Part shown: in pieces, positions 34,786-42,857 of the stretch
How the letters are laid out: the number at the start of each line of letters is the position of its first letter
How positions within the stretch are numbered: position 1 is the first letter of the stretch
From: Qipengyuania xiamenensis
Lineage (GTDB): Bacteria > Pseudomonadota > Alphaproteobacteria > Sphingomonadales > Sphingomonadaceae
Direction of reading: 5' to 3'
Length of the DNA stretch: 64,000 bases
Assembly: GCF_019711495.1 (NCBI RefSeq)
Contig: NZ_JAIGNM010000003.1
Location: 417,312-481,311, forward strand
Program-made: the position numbers and the translations under genes
The notes under the pieces: model-generated
Told to the model about the DNA's origin: nothing
Databases searched by the model: none
What the model saw: only the letters and a program-made list of their open reading frames with translations

Positions 34786-35643
34786 ATGGTCTCGCGCAAC
34801 CCCATGTGGCTTCTCACGAATTTTCGTTCGGGCAGCAATTCCGAACAGGCGGTCGAGCTGCTCCAGAGCCAATGCGACGAGTACGGCTGTCCGATCGTCA
34901 GGACGATCTGCTTTCCCGACCATGATTTCCCGACACCGCAGGAACTTGACGATGCAAACGTCGAACGGCTTGCAGTGTTTACCGGTGACGGAACGCTCAA
35001 TGCCGCAATAACCGGCCTTTACGGCTGGCAGGGCGAGATACTGGTCCTGCCGGGCGGCACCATGAACCTGCTGTCCAAGCGCCTTCATGGCCCGGACGCA
35101 GAGCTGGCCGAGATCATCCAGCGGGTCTCCTCCGGCGCGGCGACTTCGGTTCGTCCGCTGGTGGCGCGATGCGAGGCGGGTGATGCGCTGGCTGGCTTGC
35201 TGGCAGGGCCCGGCACGGCATGGGCGGGCGTAAGGGAAGCTATGCGCGATCTCGACCTGCCTGCAATTGCCGAAGGAACCAGCGATGCCCTTGCCGAGAC
35301 GACTGGCGGCGCCATGGTGCGCTGCCATTCCCCGCAGCTCGGTGACCCGGAAGGCTATCCGTTGATCGAGTTCACCCCGAGCCATCGCGGGATCCAGCTC
35401 GATGGCTTCCATGCGGAGAATCCGGGCGAATTCCTCCAGCAATCGATCGCCCTGCTGAAAAGGAACTTTCGCGAGGGGCCGCACACGCGCCTCGGCATCG
35501 TGCCCGAGATTACCCTCGAAACGGTGGATGGTGGCCCGCTCGACATACTTGTCGACGGTGAACCGGCCCAGCTTGGTCGCCGCGCAAAATTCACCGTGGC
35601 CCCCTGTGAGGTCGATCTGCTAGCGACGCATCATGGCTTCTGA
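34786..35643 (+). CDS. Diacylglycerol kinase-family lipid kinase
   Basis: Predicted lipid or sphingoid-base kinase of the DAGK_cat family. 285 residues. N-terminal catalytic domain: LLTNFRSGSNSEQAVE, AVFTGDGTLNAAITGLYG (the GDGT nucleotide loop) and LVLPGGTMNLLSKRLHGPD. C-terminal substrate domain ends with VDGGPLDILVDGEPAQLGRR, the conserved D-G-E segment. Sphingomonadales make glycosphingolipids, so a sphingoid substrate is conceivable but unproven. Overlaps the metallophosphoesterase gene by 11 bp. Confidence 0.83.
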   Translation: MVSRNPMWLLTNFRSGSNSEQAVELLQSQCDEYGCPIVRTICFPDHDFPTPQELDDANVERLAVFTGDGTLNAAITGLYGWQGEILVLPGGTMNLLSKRLHGPDAELAEIIQRVSSGAATSVRPLVARCEAGDALAGLLAGPGTAWAGVREAMRDLDLPAIAEGTSDALAETTGGAMVRCHSPQLGDPEGYPLIEFTPSHRGIQLDGFHAENPGEFLQQSIALLKRNFREGPHTRLGIVPEITLETVDGGPLDILVDGEPAQLGRRAKFTVAPCEVDLLATHHGF

Positions 35644-36493
35644 CGCACGGCGTATCTTTCACCTTTCCGATGTCCATTTCGGCCTCGAGAACAACCGGGC
35701 CCTCGATTGGGTCAAACAGGAAATCTCCGAGAAGCGCCCCGATGCGGTGGCGATTACCGGAGACCTGACCATGCGCGCGCGGCATCGGGAATTCGATGCG
35801 GCAACCCGCTGGATCAATTCGCTGGAAGCGCCGGTGACCGTCGAAGTCGGCAATCACGACATGCCCTATTTCAACCCGATCGAACGCTTCTTTTCGCCGT
35901 ACAAGCGGTTTCGCGGCATGGCGGAGAAGGTCGAAAGGGAAATCGATCTCGGCTGCCTTGCCGTCGTGCCGCTCAAGACGGCGGTTCGCGCGCAACCGAG
36001 GCTGAACTGGTCGAAGGGCTGGGTGACCGATGCGGCGCTGGAAAAATGCCTCGCCGCGATCGATGCACTGCCCGAAGGCGTTCGCGCGCTCGTCGCCGTT
36101 CATCATCCGCTGCGCGAGGTGGGCACCCAGGGGACTGCGCTCACCAAGAACGGCGACAAGGCCCTGCGCGCCCTCGCCAAACGCCCGGTCGAGGCCGTCC
36201 TGTCAGGGCATGTGCACGACGCCTTCGACATCATGGAGGATACGACCAACGGCCCGGTCCGGATGATCGGTGCCGGTACGCTTTCGAAGCGCACCCGATC
36301 GACGCCGTGCAGTTTCAACGAGATCGAATGGGATGGTGAGAAACTGTCGGTCACCGTGCGCAACCTCGAGCATGTCGAGACCCCCGACATGCAGATCGAC
36401 GACGTGCCCGAAAATGCCCTGCCGCCGCGTGCGCCCGGCGAACCCGTCGCGCCCGTCAGGCAGGTCCCGCGCGTAGATCCTCCGGTGCATTAA
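35633..36493 (+). CDS. Calcineurin-like metallophosphoesterase
   Basis: Dinuclear metal phosphoesterase of unknown substrate; 286 residues. Metal motifs in order: RIFHLSDVHFGL (D-x-H), AVAITGDLTMRARH (GD), VEVGNHDMPYF (GNHD), LVAVHHPL and VEAVLSGHVHDAFD (GHxH). The C-terminal 40 residues are proline-rich and probably flexible. Overlaps the lipid kinase by 11 bp, which suggests a functional pair, e.g. a lipid kinase with a phosphatase-like partner, but this is inference. Confidence 0.88.
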   Translation: MASDARRIFHLSDVHFGLENNRALDWVKQEISEKRPDAVAITGDLTMRARHREFDAATRWINSLEAPVTVEVGNHDMPYFNPIERFFSPYKRFRGMAEKVEREIDLGCLAVVPLKTAVRAQPRLNWSKGWVTDAALEKCLAAIDALPEGVRALVAVHHPLREVGTQGTALTKNGDKALRALAKRPVEAVLSGHVHDAFDIMEDTTNGPVRMIGAGTLSKRTRSTPCSFNEIEWDGEKLSVTVRNLEHVETPDMQIDDVPENALPPRAPGEPVAPVRQVPRVDPPVH

Positions 36494-36560
36494 CCAGAGC
36501 CGTCAGCCGAATCTCAACCTCGATGGGCGACCTTGCGCGCGAGCCATAGGAGGATGACGG

Positions 36561-36761
36561 GTGATCGAACTCTTCAAGGCTGTGCCACTGGGCGGGATCC
36601 TCAGCTACGTGGTGGCCCTGGTCGTTGGTAGCCAGGGGACCAGCGGGGGGCACCTGCACATCACGCGCACCGAAGTCTACCAGTACGAAATGTGGTGGAG
36701 CTGGCCGCTGTTCCTCGCCGGGACCGCGGTGGCATGGGGCATCATGGCAATGCAACGCTGA
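36561..36761 (+). CDS. Small membrane protein
   Basis: 66 residues from a GTG start with AGGAGG 7 bases upstream. Two hydrophobic segments: ILSYVVALVVGSQGTSG (about 13-28) and WSWPLFLAGTAVAWGIMAM (about 46-64), with YQYEMWW between them. Unrecognised. Alone on its strand between the metallophosphoesterase and the ribosomal protein operon. Confidence 0.6.
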   Translation: MIELFKAVPLGGILSYVVALVVGSQGTSGGHLHITRTEVYQYEMWWSWPLFLAGTAVAWGIMAMQR

Positions 36762-36796
36762 GCTTTTCGCGGTCGCACACGAAAACGGGCACGGCA

Positions 36797-36830
36797 AAAG
36801 AAAAGGGCGGCTCCTTGCGGGGCCGCCCTT
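36797..36830 (-). terminator. Intrinsic terminator of rplM-rpsI
   Basis: AAGGGCGGC (36803-36811) pairs with GCCGCCCTT (36822-36830). The minus strand continues into a T-rich tail (TTTCTTTT), so it ends the rpsI transcript. Confidence 0.85.
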
Positions 36831-36861
36831 CCTCGGTGATCGGTAAGATCGGTATCGAAAC

Positions 36862-37386
36862 TTAGCGCTTCGAGAACTGGAAGCTACGACGTGCCTTGGC
36901 GCGGCCGTACTTCTTACGCTCGACCACGCGGCTGTCGCGGGTGAGGAAGCCGGCGGCCTTGACCGTCGAACGCAGGGCCGGTTCGTACTTGGCGAGAGCC
37001 TGGGCGATGCCGTGCTTGACCGCACCGGCCTGGCCCGAGAGACCGCCGCCGCGAACGGTGGCGACCACGTCGTACTGTTCTTGACGCTCGGTAATGGCGA
37101 ACGGCTGGTCGATCACGAGGCGCAGGGTCGGACGTGCGAAGTAGACTTCCTGGTCCTTGCCGTTGACGGTGATCTTGCCGCTGCCCGGAACGAGCCAGAC
37201 GCGAGCGGTGGCGTCCTTACGACGACCGGTTGCGTAGGCACGGCCCTGTGCGTCGAGTTCCTGCTCGCGCAGGGGAACGTCGGCCTTGGCTGCAATGTCT
37301 GCAGCATCGCCCTGGGGCGCGTCTGCAGCGATGTCCTTCAGATCTGCGAGATCCGAGACGGTTTCGTTCTTGGTTTCGTCAGCCAT
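36862..37386 (-). CDS. rpsI: 30S ribosomal protein S9 with N-terminal extension
   Basis: 174 residues. The S9 core starts near residue 50: [57 protein letters not shown] and the C-terminal [14 protein letters not shown], whose terminal Lys-Arg contacts tRNA in the P site. About 45 acidic and alanine-rich residues precede it ([20 protein letters not shown]), longer than the 130-residue E. coli protein; similar extensions occur in related alphaproteobacteria. Its ATG shares a base with the rplM stop (TAATG). Confidence 0.96.
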   Translation of the reverse strand: MADETKNETVSDLADLKDIAADAPQGDAADIAAKADVPLREQELDAQGRAYATGRRKDATARVWLVPGSGKITVNGKDQEVYFARPTLRLVIDQPFAITERQEQYDVVATVRGGGLSGQAGAVKHGIAQALAKYEPALRSTVKAAGFLTRDSRVVERKKYGRAKARRSFQFSKR

Positions 37387-37865
37387 TATGCAACAGCCTT
37401 GTTCTTGCGGTTCATCGAAGCGACGTCGAGCGTCTTGGGCTTCTGGCCCTCATGCGGATGCTCGGTGCCGTTGTAGAGGTGGAGCGCCTTCATCTGCGCA
37501 CGGCCAAGCGGGCCGCGCGGGATCATGCGCTGCACAGCCTTTTCAAGGACGCGCTCGGGGAAACGACCGCCCAGCACCTTGGCAGGGGTGGTTTCCTTGA
37601 TGCCGCCCGGGTGGCCGGTGTGCTTGTAATAGATCTTGTCGTCCATCTTCTTGCCGGTGAACTTCACCTTGTCGGCATTGATGATGATGACGTGATCGCC
37701 GCAATCGACATGCGGGGTGTAGCTCGGCTTGTGCTTGCCGCGCAGGATGTTGGCGACGATTGCCGCGAGACGGCCGACGACGAGGTTTTCCGCGTCGATG
37801 ATGTGCCAGTCCTTTTCGACCTCTGCCGGCTTTGCCGACTGGGTCACTTTCGTGAGAGCCTTCAT
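37386..37865 (-). CDS. rplM: 50S ribosomal protein L13
   Basis: 159 residues with the L13 signature [20 protein letters not shown] and [31 protein letters not shown] segment and [20 protein letters not shown]. First gene of the rplM-rpsI operon, coupled to S9 by one shared base. The 167 bp upstream contain no gene and presumably the promoter. Confidence 0.97.
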   Translation of the reverse strand: MKALTKVTQSAKPAEVEKDWHIIDAENLVVGRLAAIVANILRGKHKPSYTPHVDCGDHVIIINADKVKFTGKKMDDKIYYKHTGHPGGIKETTPAKVLGGRFPERVLEKAVQRMIPRGPLGRAQMKALHLYNGTEHPHEGQKPKTLDVASMNRKNKAVA

Positions 37866-38032
37866 GGCTTGATGTCCGTTTGCTCGAGTTATCGCGCCGT
37901 GCTTGTGGCGCTAAACGATTGCGCGGCCCCGCATGCGGAGCCGCTAAGCGGGCGCCAAATGGCGCTGTATGTGCGATTCGTCAAGCAATTCTGCGGGTCC
38001 TGCGTGGGGTAAAATAATACTCACCACCCCAA

Positions 38033-38761
38033 TCAGGCCACGCTCCATGTCTCGCGCGACACGCGTGTGCTGTCCGCAATCCGCGTGACGATGCGCCGCT
38101 CGCTCTGTGCTAGCAGCCCGTCGCTGGTGCGGGCTGATGCGCTGATCGTCACCTCGTAAGTGCCGGTTCCGCCGCCGGGCAATGCCAGCTTGCGGCTTTC
38201 GCTGCGCTTGCCGGGTGCAGGGAAGAAGAGATCGCGCGGAACCTGGCTGACGAGCGATGCCGCCGTCTTTCCGAGCTCGGCGAGGTAGCGCCTCACGTCT
38301 GCCTGGGCTGACTGCTCCATGGCCTTGCGGTCTATTTCCCACGAAGCCTGCGCGACGGCCTGCGCAATGTTGGCGTTCTGGTCCGACCAGCCGACAATGG
38401 CCCCCGACCGGTCAAGCTCCATCGGGAAGAGGCCCGAAACCTCTCTCTTGCGTTCGATATCCGCCAGGGCGGCCAGCGCCTTCGGGGTGTCCACCGAGAC
38501 TGCGACCTGCTGTCCGTCGATCCTGGCGCCGGTCGATAGCCTGACGAAGCGGCAGTCCCATTCGCGCGTGACGATCACGGCCTTGCCGTCGCCCAGACCG
38601 CGTTCGAGCGTCCGGCGCAGGCGGATGCGGTCTGTCGGGAAGCTTACCGCTCCCGCTTTTGCCGAAAGGCTTGCCGGCAAGGCGAGGGCGGGCAAAGCCA
38701 ATCCCCAACCGATGGTATTCAGAACATGTCTGCGACTACGACCCGTCACTCTTTCCCCCAT
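38033..38761 (-). CDS. Tat-type exported protein of unknown function
   Basis: 242 residues, unrecognised. N-terminal twin-arginine signal: SRRHVLNTIGWGLALPALAL followed by a small-residue cleavage region (SLSAKA). The mature part is rich in basic residues early (DRIRLRRTLERGLGDGKAVI), with REWDCRFVRLSTGARIDGQQ and a C-terminal strand-rich part TYEVTISASARTSDGLLAQS. The ATG at 38761 overlaps the end of cutA by 26 bp; a GTG four codons later would reduce this. No catalytic motif is apparent. Confidence 0.68.
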   Translation of the reverse strand: MGERVTGRSRRHVLNTIGWGLALPALALPASLSAKAGAVSFPTDRIRLRRTLERGLGDGKAVIVTREWDCRFVRLSTGARIDGQQVAVSVDTPKALAALADIERKREVSGLFPMELDRSGAIVGWSDQNANIAQAVAQASWEIDRKAMEQSAQADVRRYLAELGKTAASLVSQVPRDLFFPAPGKRSESRKLALPGGGTGTYEVTISASARTSDGLLAQSERRIVTRIADSTRVSRETWSVA

Positions 38762-39065
38762 CGTTGAGCCCTGCCAGCCACTCTTGCGTTCCGGCGCTCG
38801 CGTGACAGGGCCAACCCAATATCGCTGGGGTATCATAAGGATGCAGGCAATCAAGCCGGTCTATGGCAGCATCGAGCAGTCCGGCATCGGTCTTGAGCAG
38901 CGCGGCGACTTCCTCGCCCTCGCCCCGCTCTCCGTTCCAAGCAAAGATCGCCGAGATCGGTCCGCCGACATTAATGCAGCCGACCAGCTTTTCCTCGACC
39001 AGCTGCCCGCCGACCGCGAGCGCAGTCTCCCGGTCGGGGAAGGGACAGTAGATCAGCGCGCTCAA
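38736..39065 (-). CDS. cutA: Divalent-cation tolerance protein CutA
   Basis: Small trimeric protein implicated in copper or divalent-cation tolerance; its precise role is unsettled. 109 residues: ALIYCPFPDRETALAVGGQL, VEEKLVGCINVGGPISAIFA, VAALLKTDAGLLDAAIDRL and HPYDTPAILGWPC match the CutA1 fold order. The start is a TTG at 39065 forming a TTGA overlap with the ctaA stop, the only start at the edge of the conserved domain. The last 26 bp are shared with the start of the next gene. Confidence 0.87.
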   Translation of the reverse strand: MSALIYCPFPDRETALAVGGQLVEEKLVGCINVGGPISAIFAWNGERGEGEEVAALLKTDAGLLDAAIDRLDCLHPYDTPAILGWPCHASAGTQEWLAGLNDGGKSDGS

Positions 39066-40084
39066 GCGGCCCTGCCGATCGCGTGCGCGCCCCATGCATA
39101 GGCTGCGACAAGCAGGGCGCCGACGAACTGGTGCAGCACGGCGAGGTGGAATTCGACGCCGGTCATGACGGTCGCGATGCCCAGCAGGATCTGGATGCCG
39201 AAAGCGGAATGGATCGCGATAGAGGCGGGACGGCTCACCGGTTTCACCTTGCGCGCCATCAGGATCAGTGCGCCGACAGCAACCCAGGCCCACCAGCGGT
39301 GCATCCAGTGTATCAGGAAGGGATCATGAGTCGCCGCCCAGAAGAAGCCTTTCGACATGTCGACTTCCGGCACCAGCCGCCCCTGCATGAGCGGCCAGCT
39401 GTCCGACGCGAGCCCTGCATTGAGCCCTGCGACCCATGCGCCGAGGAGGAGCTGCACGAAGAGGATCACGCCGGTCCAGCCAGCAATGGCGGTCATCCGG
39501 GCAGGGCGCTCGTGCCCCTTGGCCAGCGCACGCAGGTCCAGCGCGGTCCAGATCAGGCCACCCAGCAGGATCAGGGCCGTGCACAGGTGAATCGCGAGGC
39601 GGAAATGGCTGACATCGGTGCGCGTCTCTAGGCCCGAGGCGACCATCCACCAGCCGAAGCTGCCCTGCAGGCCGACCAGTGCCACCAGCGCGAAGAGCCG
39701 CCAGAAATAGCCTTGCGGGATCATCTTGCGGATCGCGAAAATCGCCAGCGGCACAGCGAGGGCGAGGCCGATCAGCCGGCCGAGCTGGCGGTGGATCCAT
39801 TCCCACCAGTAGATCGTCTTGAATGCCTCGAGATCCATGCCCGCAGGCCCGTTGATCTCGATATATTCGGGAATCTGCTTGTAGAGCTCGAATTCGGCTT
39901 GCCAGTCGGCTTGCGACAAGGGGGGCAGGGCGCCGAGGACCGGCTTCCATTCGGTGATCGAAAGGCCGCTTTCGGTCAGCCGGGTAATCCCGCCGACGGT
40001 GACGATCACGATCACCATGAATGCGACGATGAAGAGCCAGTTGGCCAGCAAGGCCGGGCGGGCGCGGACAGCAGTCTCGGTCAT
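39062..40084 (-). CDS. ctaA: Heme A synthase (COX15/CtaA)
   Basis: Eight-helix membrane enzyme converting heme O to heme A for aa3-type cytochrome oxidase. 340 residues with paired heme-ligand histidines: WEWIHRQLGRLIGL, SHFRLAIHLCTALILL, LIHWMHRWWAWVAVG and LAVLHQFVGALLVAAY. N-terminal VGGITRLTESGLSITEWKP is the conserved loop. This is the type without the extra cysteine pair. No oxidase genes lie in the window. Coupled to cutA by 4 bp. Confidence 0.95.
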   Translation of the reverse strand: MTETAVRARPALLANWLFIVAFMVIVIVTVGGITRLTESGLSITEWKPVLGALPPLSQADWQAEFELYKQIPEYIEINGPAGMDLEAFKTIYWWEWIHRQLGRLIGLALAVPLAIFAIRKMIPQGYFWRLFALVALVGLQGSFGWWMVASGLETRTDVSHFRLAIHLCTALILLGGLIWTALDLRALAKGHERPARMTAIAGWTGVILFVQLLLGAWVAGLNAGLASDSWPLMQGRLVPEVDMSKGFFWAATHDPFLIHWMHRWWAWVAVGALILMARKVKPVSRPASIAIHSAFGIQILLGIATVMTGVEFHLAVLHQFVGALLVAAYAWGAHAIGRAA

Positions 40085-40199
40085 AGCGGTGCCTATGTGC
40101 CGCCCCTCCGCAATTTCGCAAGTGCAAATGGCTCAATCGGCATAACGGCCACAGCAAGCGACGAAATGCGTCTGTTATTGCAACTGTCTCTTGTAACAG

Positions 40200-40212
40200 G
40201 TGATACTATCAC
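40200..40212. promoter_or_regulatory. 13-bp palindrome upstream of merC
   Basis: GTGATA-C-TATCAC, perfect 6-bp arms around one base, 14 bp before the merC ATG. Upstream TGTTAT (40173-40178) and TGTAACA (40192-40198) form a second loose inverted pair. A metal-responsive operator is plausible but no regulator is in the window. Confidence 0.45.
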
Positions 40213-40226
40213 ATATCTACGATGAC

Positions 40227-40631
40227 ATGTTGCAACGCGCCATCAATCCGATTCGACAGCGGCTGGACCGCATCGGCATCGGCCTTTCCGGCCTATGCGC
40301 GCTGCATTGCCTCGCCAGCATCGTGCTGGTTTCCGGCCTCGGCATCGGCGGCGAATTTTTCCTCGCGCCGGAAATCCACCGCTGGGGTCTCGCCGCTGCA
40401 ACCCTTGTCGCTGCCGTGGCGATCGGCTGGGGCGCGCTGCGTCACCGCATGGCTGCACCCTTCGTGATCGCCATGACCGGCCTCACCTTCATGGGCGCCG
40501 CGCTGGCGGTCCCGCATGGCTACAAGGAAGCGGTCCTGACGATCATCGGCGTCGCGCTGGTATCGCTCGGCCACATCCTCAATCTGCGTCATTGCCACTC
40601 CGCCGCTTGCAAGGAGCGCTGCGGAGACTAA
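40227..40631 (+). CDS. MerC-domain membrane protein
   Basis: Four-helix inner membrane protein of the MerC family (mercury or other metal transport). 134 residues. Helix 1 carries IGIGLSGLCALHCLASIVLV with the cysteine pair. Further helices are LAAATLVAAVAIGWGALR, MAAPFVIAMTGLTFMGAA and VLTIIGVALVSLGHILNL, and the C-terminus is metal-ligand rich: RHCHSAACKERC. The ATG at 40227 is used; a GTG at 40200 would start inside the palindrome. No mer operon surrounds it, so a general metal role is more likely than mercury resistance. Confidence 0.82.
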   Translation: MLQRAINPIRQRLDRIGIGLSGLCALHCLASIVLVSGLGIGGEFFLAPEIHRWGLAAATLVAAVAIGWGALRHRMAAPFVIAMTGLTFMGAALAVPHGYKEAVLTIIGVALVSLGHILNLRHCHSAACKERCGD

Positions 40632-40643
40632 GTGGCGGGGGCT

Positions 40644-41627
40644 ATGATTGCCCTGACCGTCAATGGCGAAAGCCGCCGCACCGCCGCATCCACCATCGCC
40701 GACCTCGTGCGCGAGCTCGATCTCGACCCCGCAAAGGTCGCGGTCGAACACAATGGCACGATCGCCCCGCGCAGCGAGCTCGCGAGCCACAAGCTGTCGG
40801 ATGGCGACGCGTTGGAAATCGTGCATTTCGTAGGTGGCGGGCAGGGCGAAACCGCGAGCGGTGACACTTGGACGGTGGCGGGCCGCACCTTCACCTCGCG
40901 CCTGATTGTCGGGACGGGGAAGTACAAGGACTTCGAACAGAACGCCGCCGCGCTTGAAGCGAGCGGTGCAGAGATCGTGACCGTTGCCGTCCGCCGCGTG
41001 AATGTCAGCGATCCCAAGGCGCCGATGCTCACCGACTTCATCGATCCCAAGAAGACCACCTACCTGCCGAACACTGCGGGATGTTTCACGGCCGACGATG
41101 CCATCCGCACGCTGCGCCTTGCGCGCGAGGCCGGCGGCTGGGACCTCGTGAAGCTCGAGGTGCTGGGCGAGGCGAAGACGCTCTACCCCGATATGCGCGA
41201 AACGCTGAAGGCGACCGAGGTGCTGGCCAAGGAAGGCTTCCACCCCATGGTCTACTGCGTGGACGATCCGATTGCCGCCAAGCAGCTCGAGGAAGCGGGC
41301 GCGGTTGCGATCATGCCGCTCGGCGCTCCGATCGGTTCGGGCCTTGGTATCCAGAACCAGGTCACCATCCGCCTGATCGTCGAGGGCGCCAATGTGCCTG
41401 TGCTGGTCGATGCGGGTGTCGGCACGGCCTCCGATGCTGCCGTGGCCATGGAACTCGGCTGTGACGGCGTGCTGATGAACACCGCAATTGCAGAGGCAAA
41501 GGACCCGATCCGCATGGCCCGCGCGATGAAGCTGGCTGTCGAGGCTGGCCGCGAAGCCTATCTCGCCGGACGCATGGGGCGGCGCAAATACGCCGATCCG
41601 TCGAGCCCGCTCGCCGGACTGATTTAA
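40644..41627 (+). CDS. thiG: Fused ThiS sulfur carrier and ThiG thiazole synthase
   Basis: 327 residues combining two thiamine thiazole enzymes. Residues 1-66 are ThiS-like ([40 protein letters not shown], ending [10 protein letters not shown] with Gly64-Gly66). Residues about 73-327 are Thi[21 protein letters not shown], the Schiff-base Lys170 in [46 protein letters not shown]. Free ThiS needs a C-terminal Gly-Gly that becomes a thiocarboxylate, whereas here it is internal. The start ATG at 40644 follows GCGGGGG; a GTG at 40632 adds four residues. No thiE, thiF or thiO lie nearby. Confidence 0.92.
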   Translation: MIALTVNGESRRTAASTIADLVRELDLDPAKVAVEHNGTIAPRSELASHKLSDGDALEIVHFVGGGQGETASGDTWTVAGRTFTSRLIVGTGKYKDFEQNAAALEASGAEIVTVAVRRVNVSDPKAPMLTDFIDPKKTTYLPNTAGCFTADDAIRTLRLAREAGGWDLVKLEVLGEAKTLYPDMRETLKATEVLAKEGFHPMVYCVDDPIAAKQLEEAGAVAIMPLGAPIGSGLGIQNQVTIRLIVEGANVPVLVDAGVGTASDAAVAMELGCDGVLMNTAIAEAKDPIRMARAMKLAVEAGREAYLAGRMGRRKYADPSSPLAGLI

Positions 41628-41765
41628 ACGGGCCGCAGGCCCGCAAGGCCGGAAGCGTAGTCGAAGACGCAGCTGGCCAGAGGCCACCTGCATGGCCGCC
41701 GCGGCTTATGCCGCGAAACCAAGCGGTGCGGATGCGCCGCGCCCGGCGTTTGAGGGCGCTAACAA
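41628..41765. repeat. Structured intergenic repeat, copy B
   Basis: Directly after thiSG. Hairpins CGCGGC-TTAT-GCCGCG (about 41700-41715) and GCGGTGC/GCGCCGC (41723-41740, one G-T wobble), then CGGCGTTTGAGGGCGC. About 58 of the last 67 bp match copy A (33843-33909); differences in the stems are largely compensatory. Both copies follow the 3' end of a plus-strand gene. Confidence 0.75.
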
Positions 41766-41832
41766 GAATCACCATCACGGAAAATTAACCATCGTGTCGC
41801 AGAGTCTCCCTTGAAACAGGGAGTGCCGACTC

Positions 41833-42360
41833 ATGGCCGTTACCAATGCCGCTTCGATGATGATCGCCGAAATGCGCGAGTTCGCCAGCTTCACCGCTGC
41901 CGAGCAACGCTACATTCGCCGCAGTCTCGATATCGGGCTAAGCCGCTGTGATGCCTTCCGTATCTGGGGCCGCACCCAAGGCGAGACCGCCGCGATCCGC
42001 AGCCAGTACGTCGCCTACCAGGAGCTGAAGGCCCTGCGCGGCGCGATCCCTGCCGAATCGGGCTTCGACGCAATCGAGGATTTCATCGGCAAGATCACCC
42101 GCGTTGCCGCCTTCGACCTCGCGCAAGAGCGCATCGAGTGCTTCTCCGCTTTCCGCTTCCTTTACGAACGCCTCCTCGGTGCCGAAGCGCGCCCGTGGCT
42201 GCCCAGCGCCTTCTGCGCCGCCGCCGCGCTCCCGCAAATCCGCCCCGAACGCCGCAAGATGCTGCTGCAGTCGCTGAGCGAAGCCGCCGCGACCGCCCCC
42301 GGCTGGTCCGACCGCGCGCCGGGTTTCTATCCCGAGTTCATCGAGGAAGTGGCTGCTTAA
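41833..42360 (+). CDS. Conserved-looking protein of unknown function, helical
   Basis: 175 residues, unrecognised, no signal peptide or membrane segment; predicted mostly helical. Begins MAVTNAASMMIAEMREFASF and contains FTAAEQRYIRRSLDIGLSRC, GFDAIEDFIGKITRVAAFDL and LLQSLSEAAATAPGWSDRAP. A short hairpin (41806-41823) encloses its AGGGAG ribosome site. Codon use matches its neighbours, unlike the next gene. Likely a real gene with ribosome site and normal base use. Confidence 0.6.
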   Translation: MAVTNAASMMIAEMREFASFTAAEQRYIRRSLDIGLSRCDAFRIWGRTQGETAAIRSQYVAYQELKALRGAIPAESGFDAIEDFIGKITRVAAFDLAQERIECFSAFRFLYERLLGAEARPWLPSAFCAAAALPQIRPERRKMLLQSLSEAAATAPGWSDRAPGFYPEFIEEVAA

Positions 42361-42379
42361 GCCCAATCAGGGTAAAATA

Positions 42380-42844
42380 GTGAGTGCGCCAGCGAAGCCT
42401 TGCAACAACAGTTGCGGCTCTTCCCGCCATGTGCCGGATTCTGTCCGATCGAAAGGCATTGGTTGCCAACGCTACAACGAATGGTTGGAGCGACAAGCTC
42501 AGAACTGCCGGAATCGCGACACAAAAGGACTCCGTCAGCCCATCGATCAGTATCGCGAAGCGATCCACAGAGCGGTCCTCAAGAGCAACGGCTTGGATTG
42601 TTACACCGGCGAAGAACTGGAGTGGAACCGGCTAAATCACGACAAGCCGGTCGGTGGTGGGCAGCGCAATCACCGAATTATGGGACGCTATCCTTCCGTT
42701 GATCATTACTATGGCACCGACCGGTTGGAGTACCGAATCTGCGCTGGGTCGGTAAATCACGCGAAAGGCGCGCTAGACCATCAGCAGTTTGTCGAGTTGT
42801 GTCGCAAGGTGGTCCAGCACCACGAACAATGGGGAAAGTGCTGA
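42380..42844 (+). CDS. Putative HNH-type nuclease-like protein, lower GC
   Basis: 154 residues from a GTG start. Not firmly recognised, but the second half has HNH-like order: NGLDCYTGEELEW, then YPSVDHYYG (Asp108-His109) and ICAGSVNHAKGALDHQQFVE with LCRKVVQHHE, a layout recalled from HNH-signature hypothetical proteins. The first part is cysteine and arginine rich. Base composition is visibly lower in GC than the surrounding genes, suggesting horizontal acquisition. No partner methylase or toxin is adjacent. Nuclease activity is inference. Confidence 0.5.
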   Translation: MSAPAKPCNNSCGSSRHVPDSVRSKGIGCQRYNEWLERQAQNCRNRDTKGLRQPIDQYREAIHRAVLKSNGLDCYTGEELEWNRLNHDKPVGGGQRNHRIMGRYPSVDHYYGTDRLEYRICAGSVNHAKGALDHQQFVELCRKVVQHHEQWGKC

Positions 42845-42857
42845 CTTCGTTTGCCCG

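Noticed and set aside
37866..38032. GC-rich gap upstream of rplM
   Set aside because: Searched for an L13 leader structure or a second gene; nothing beyond short chance stems was seen.
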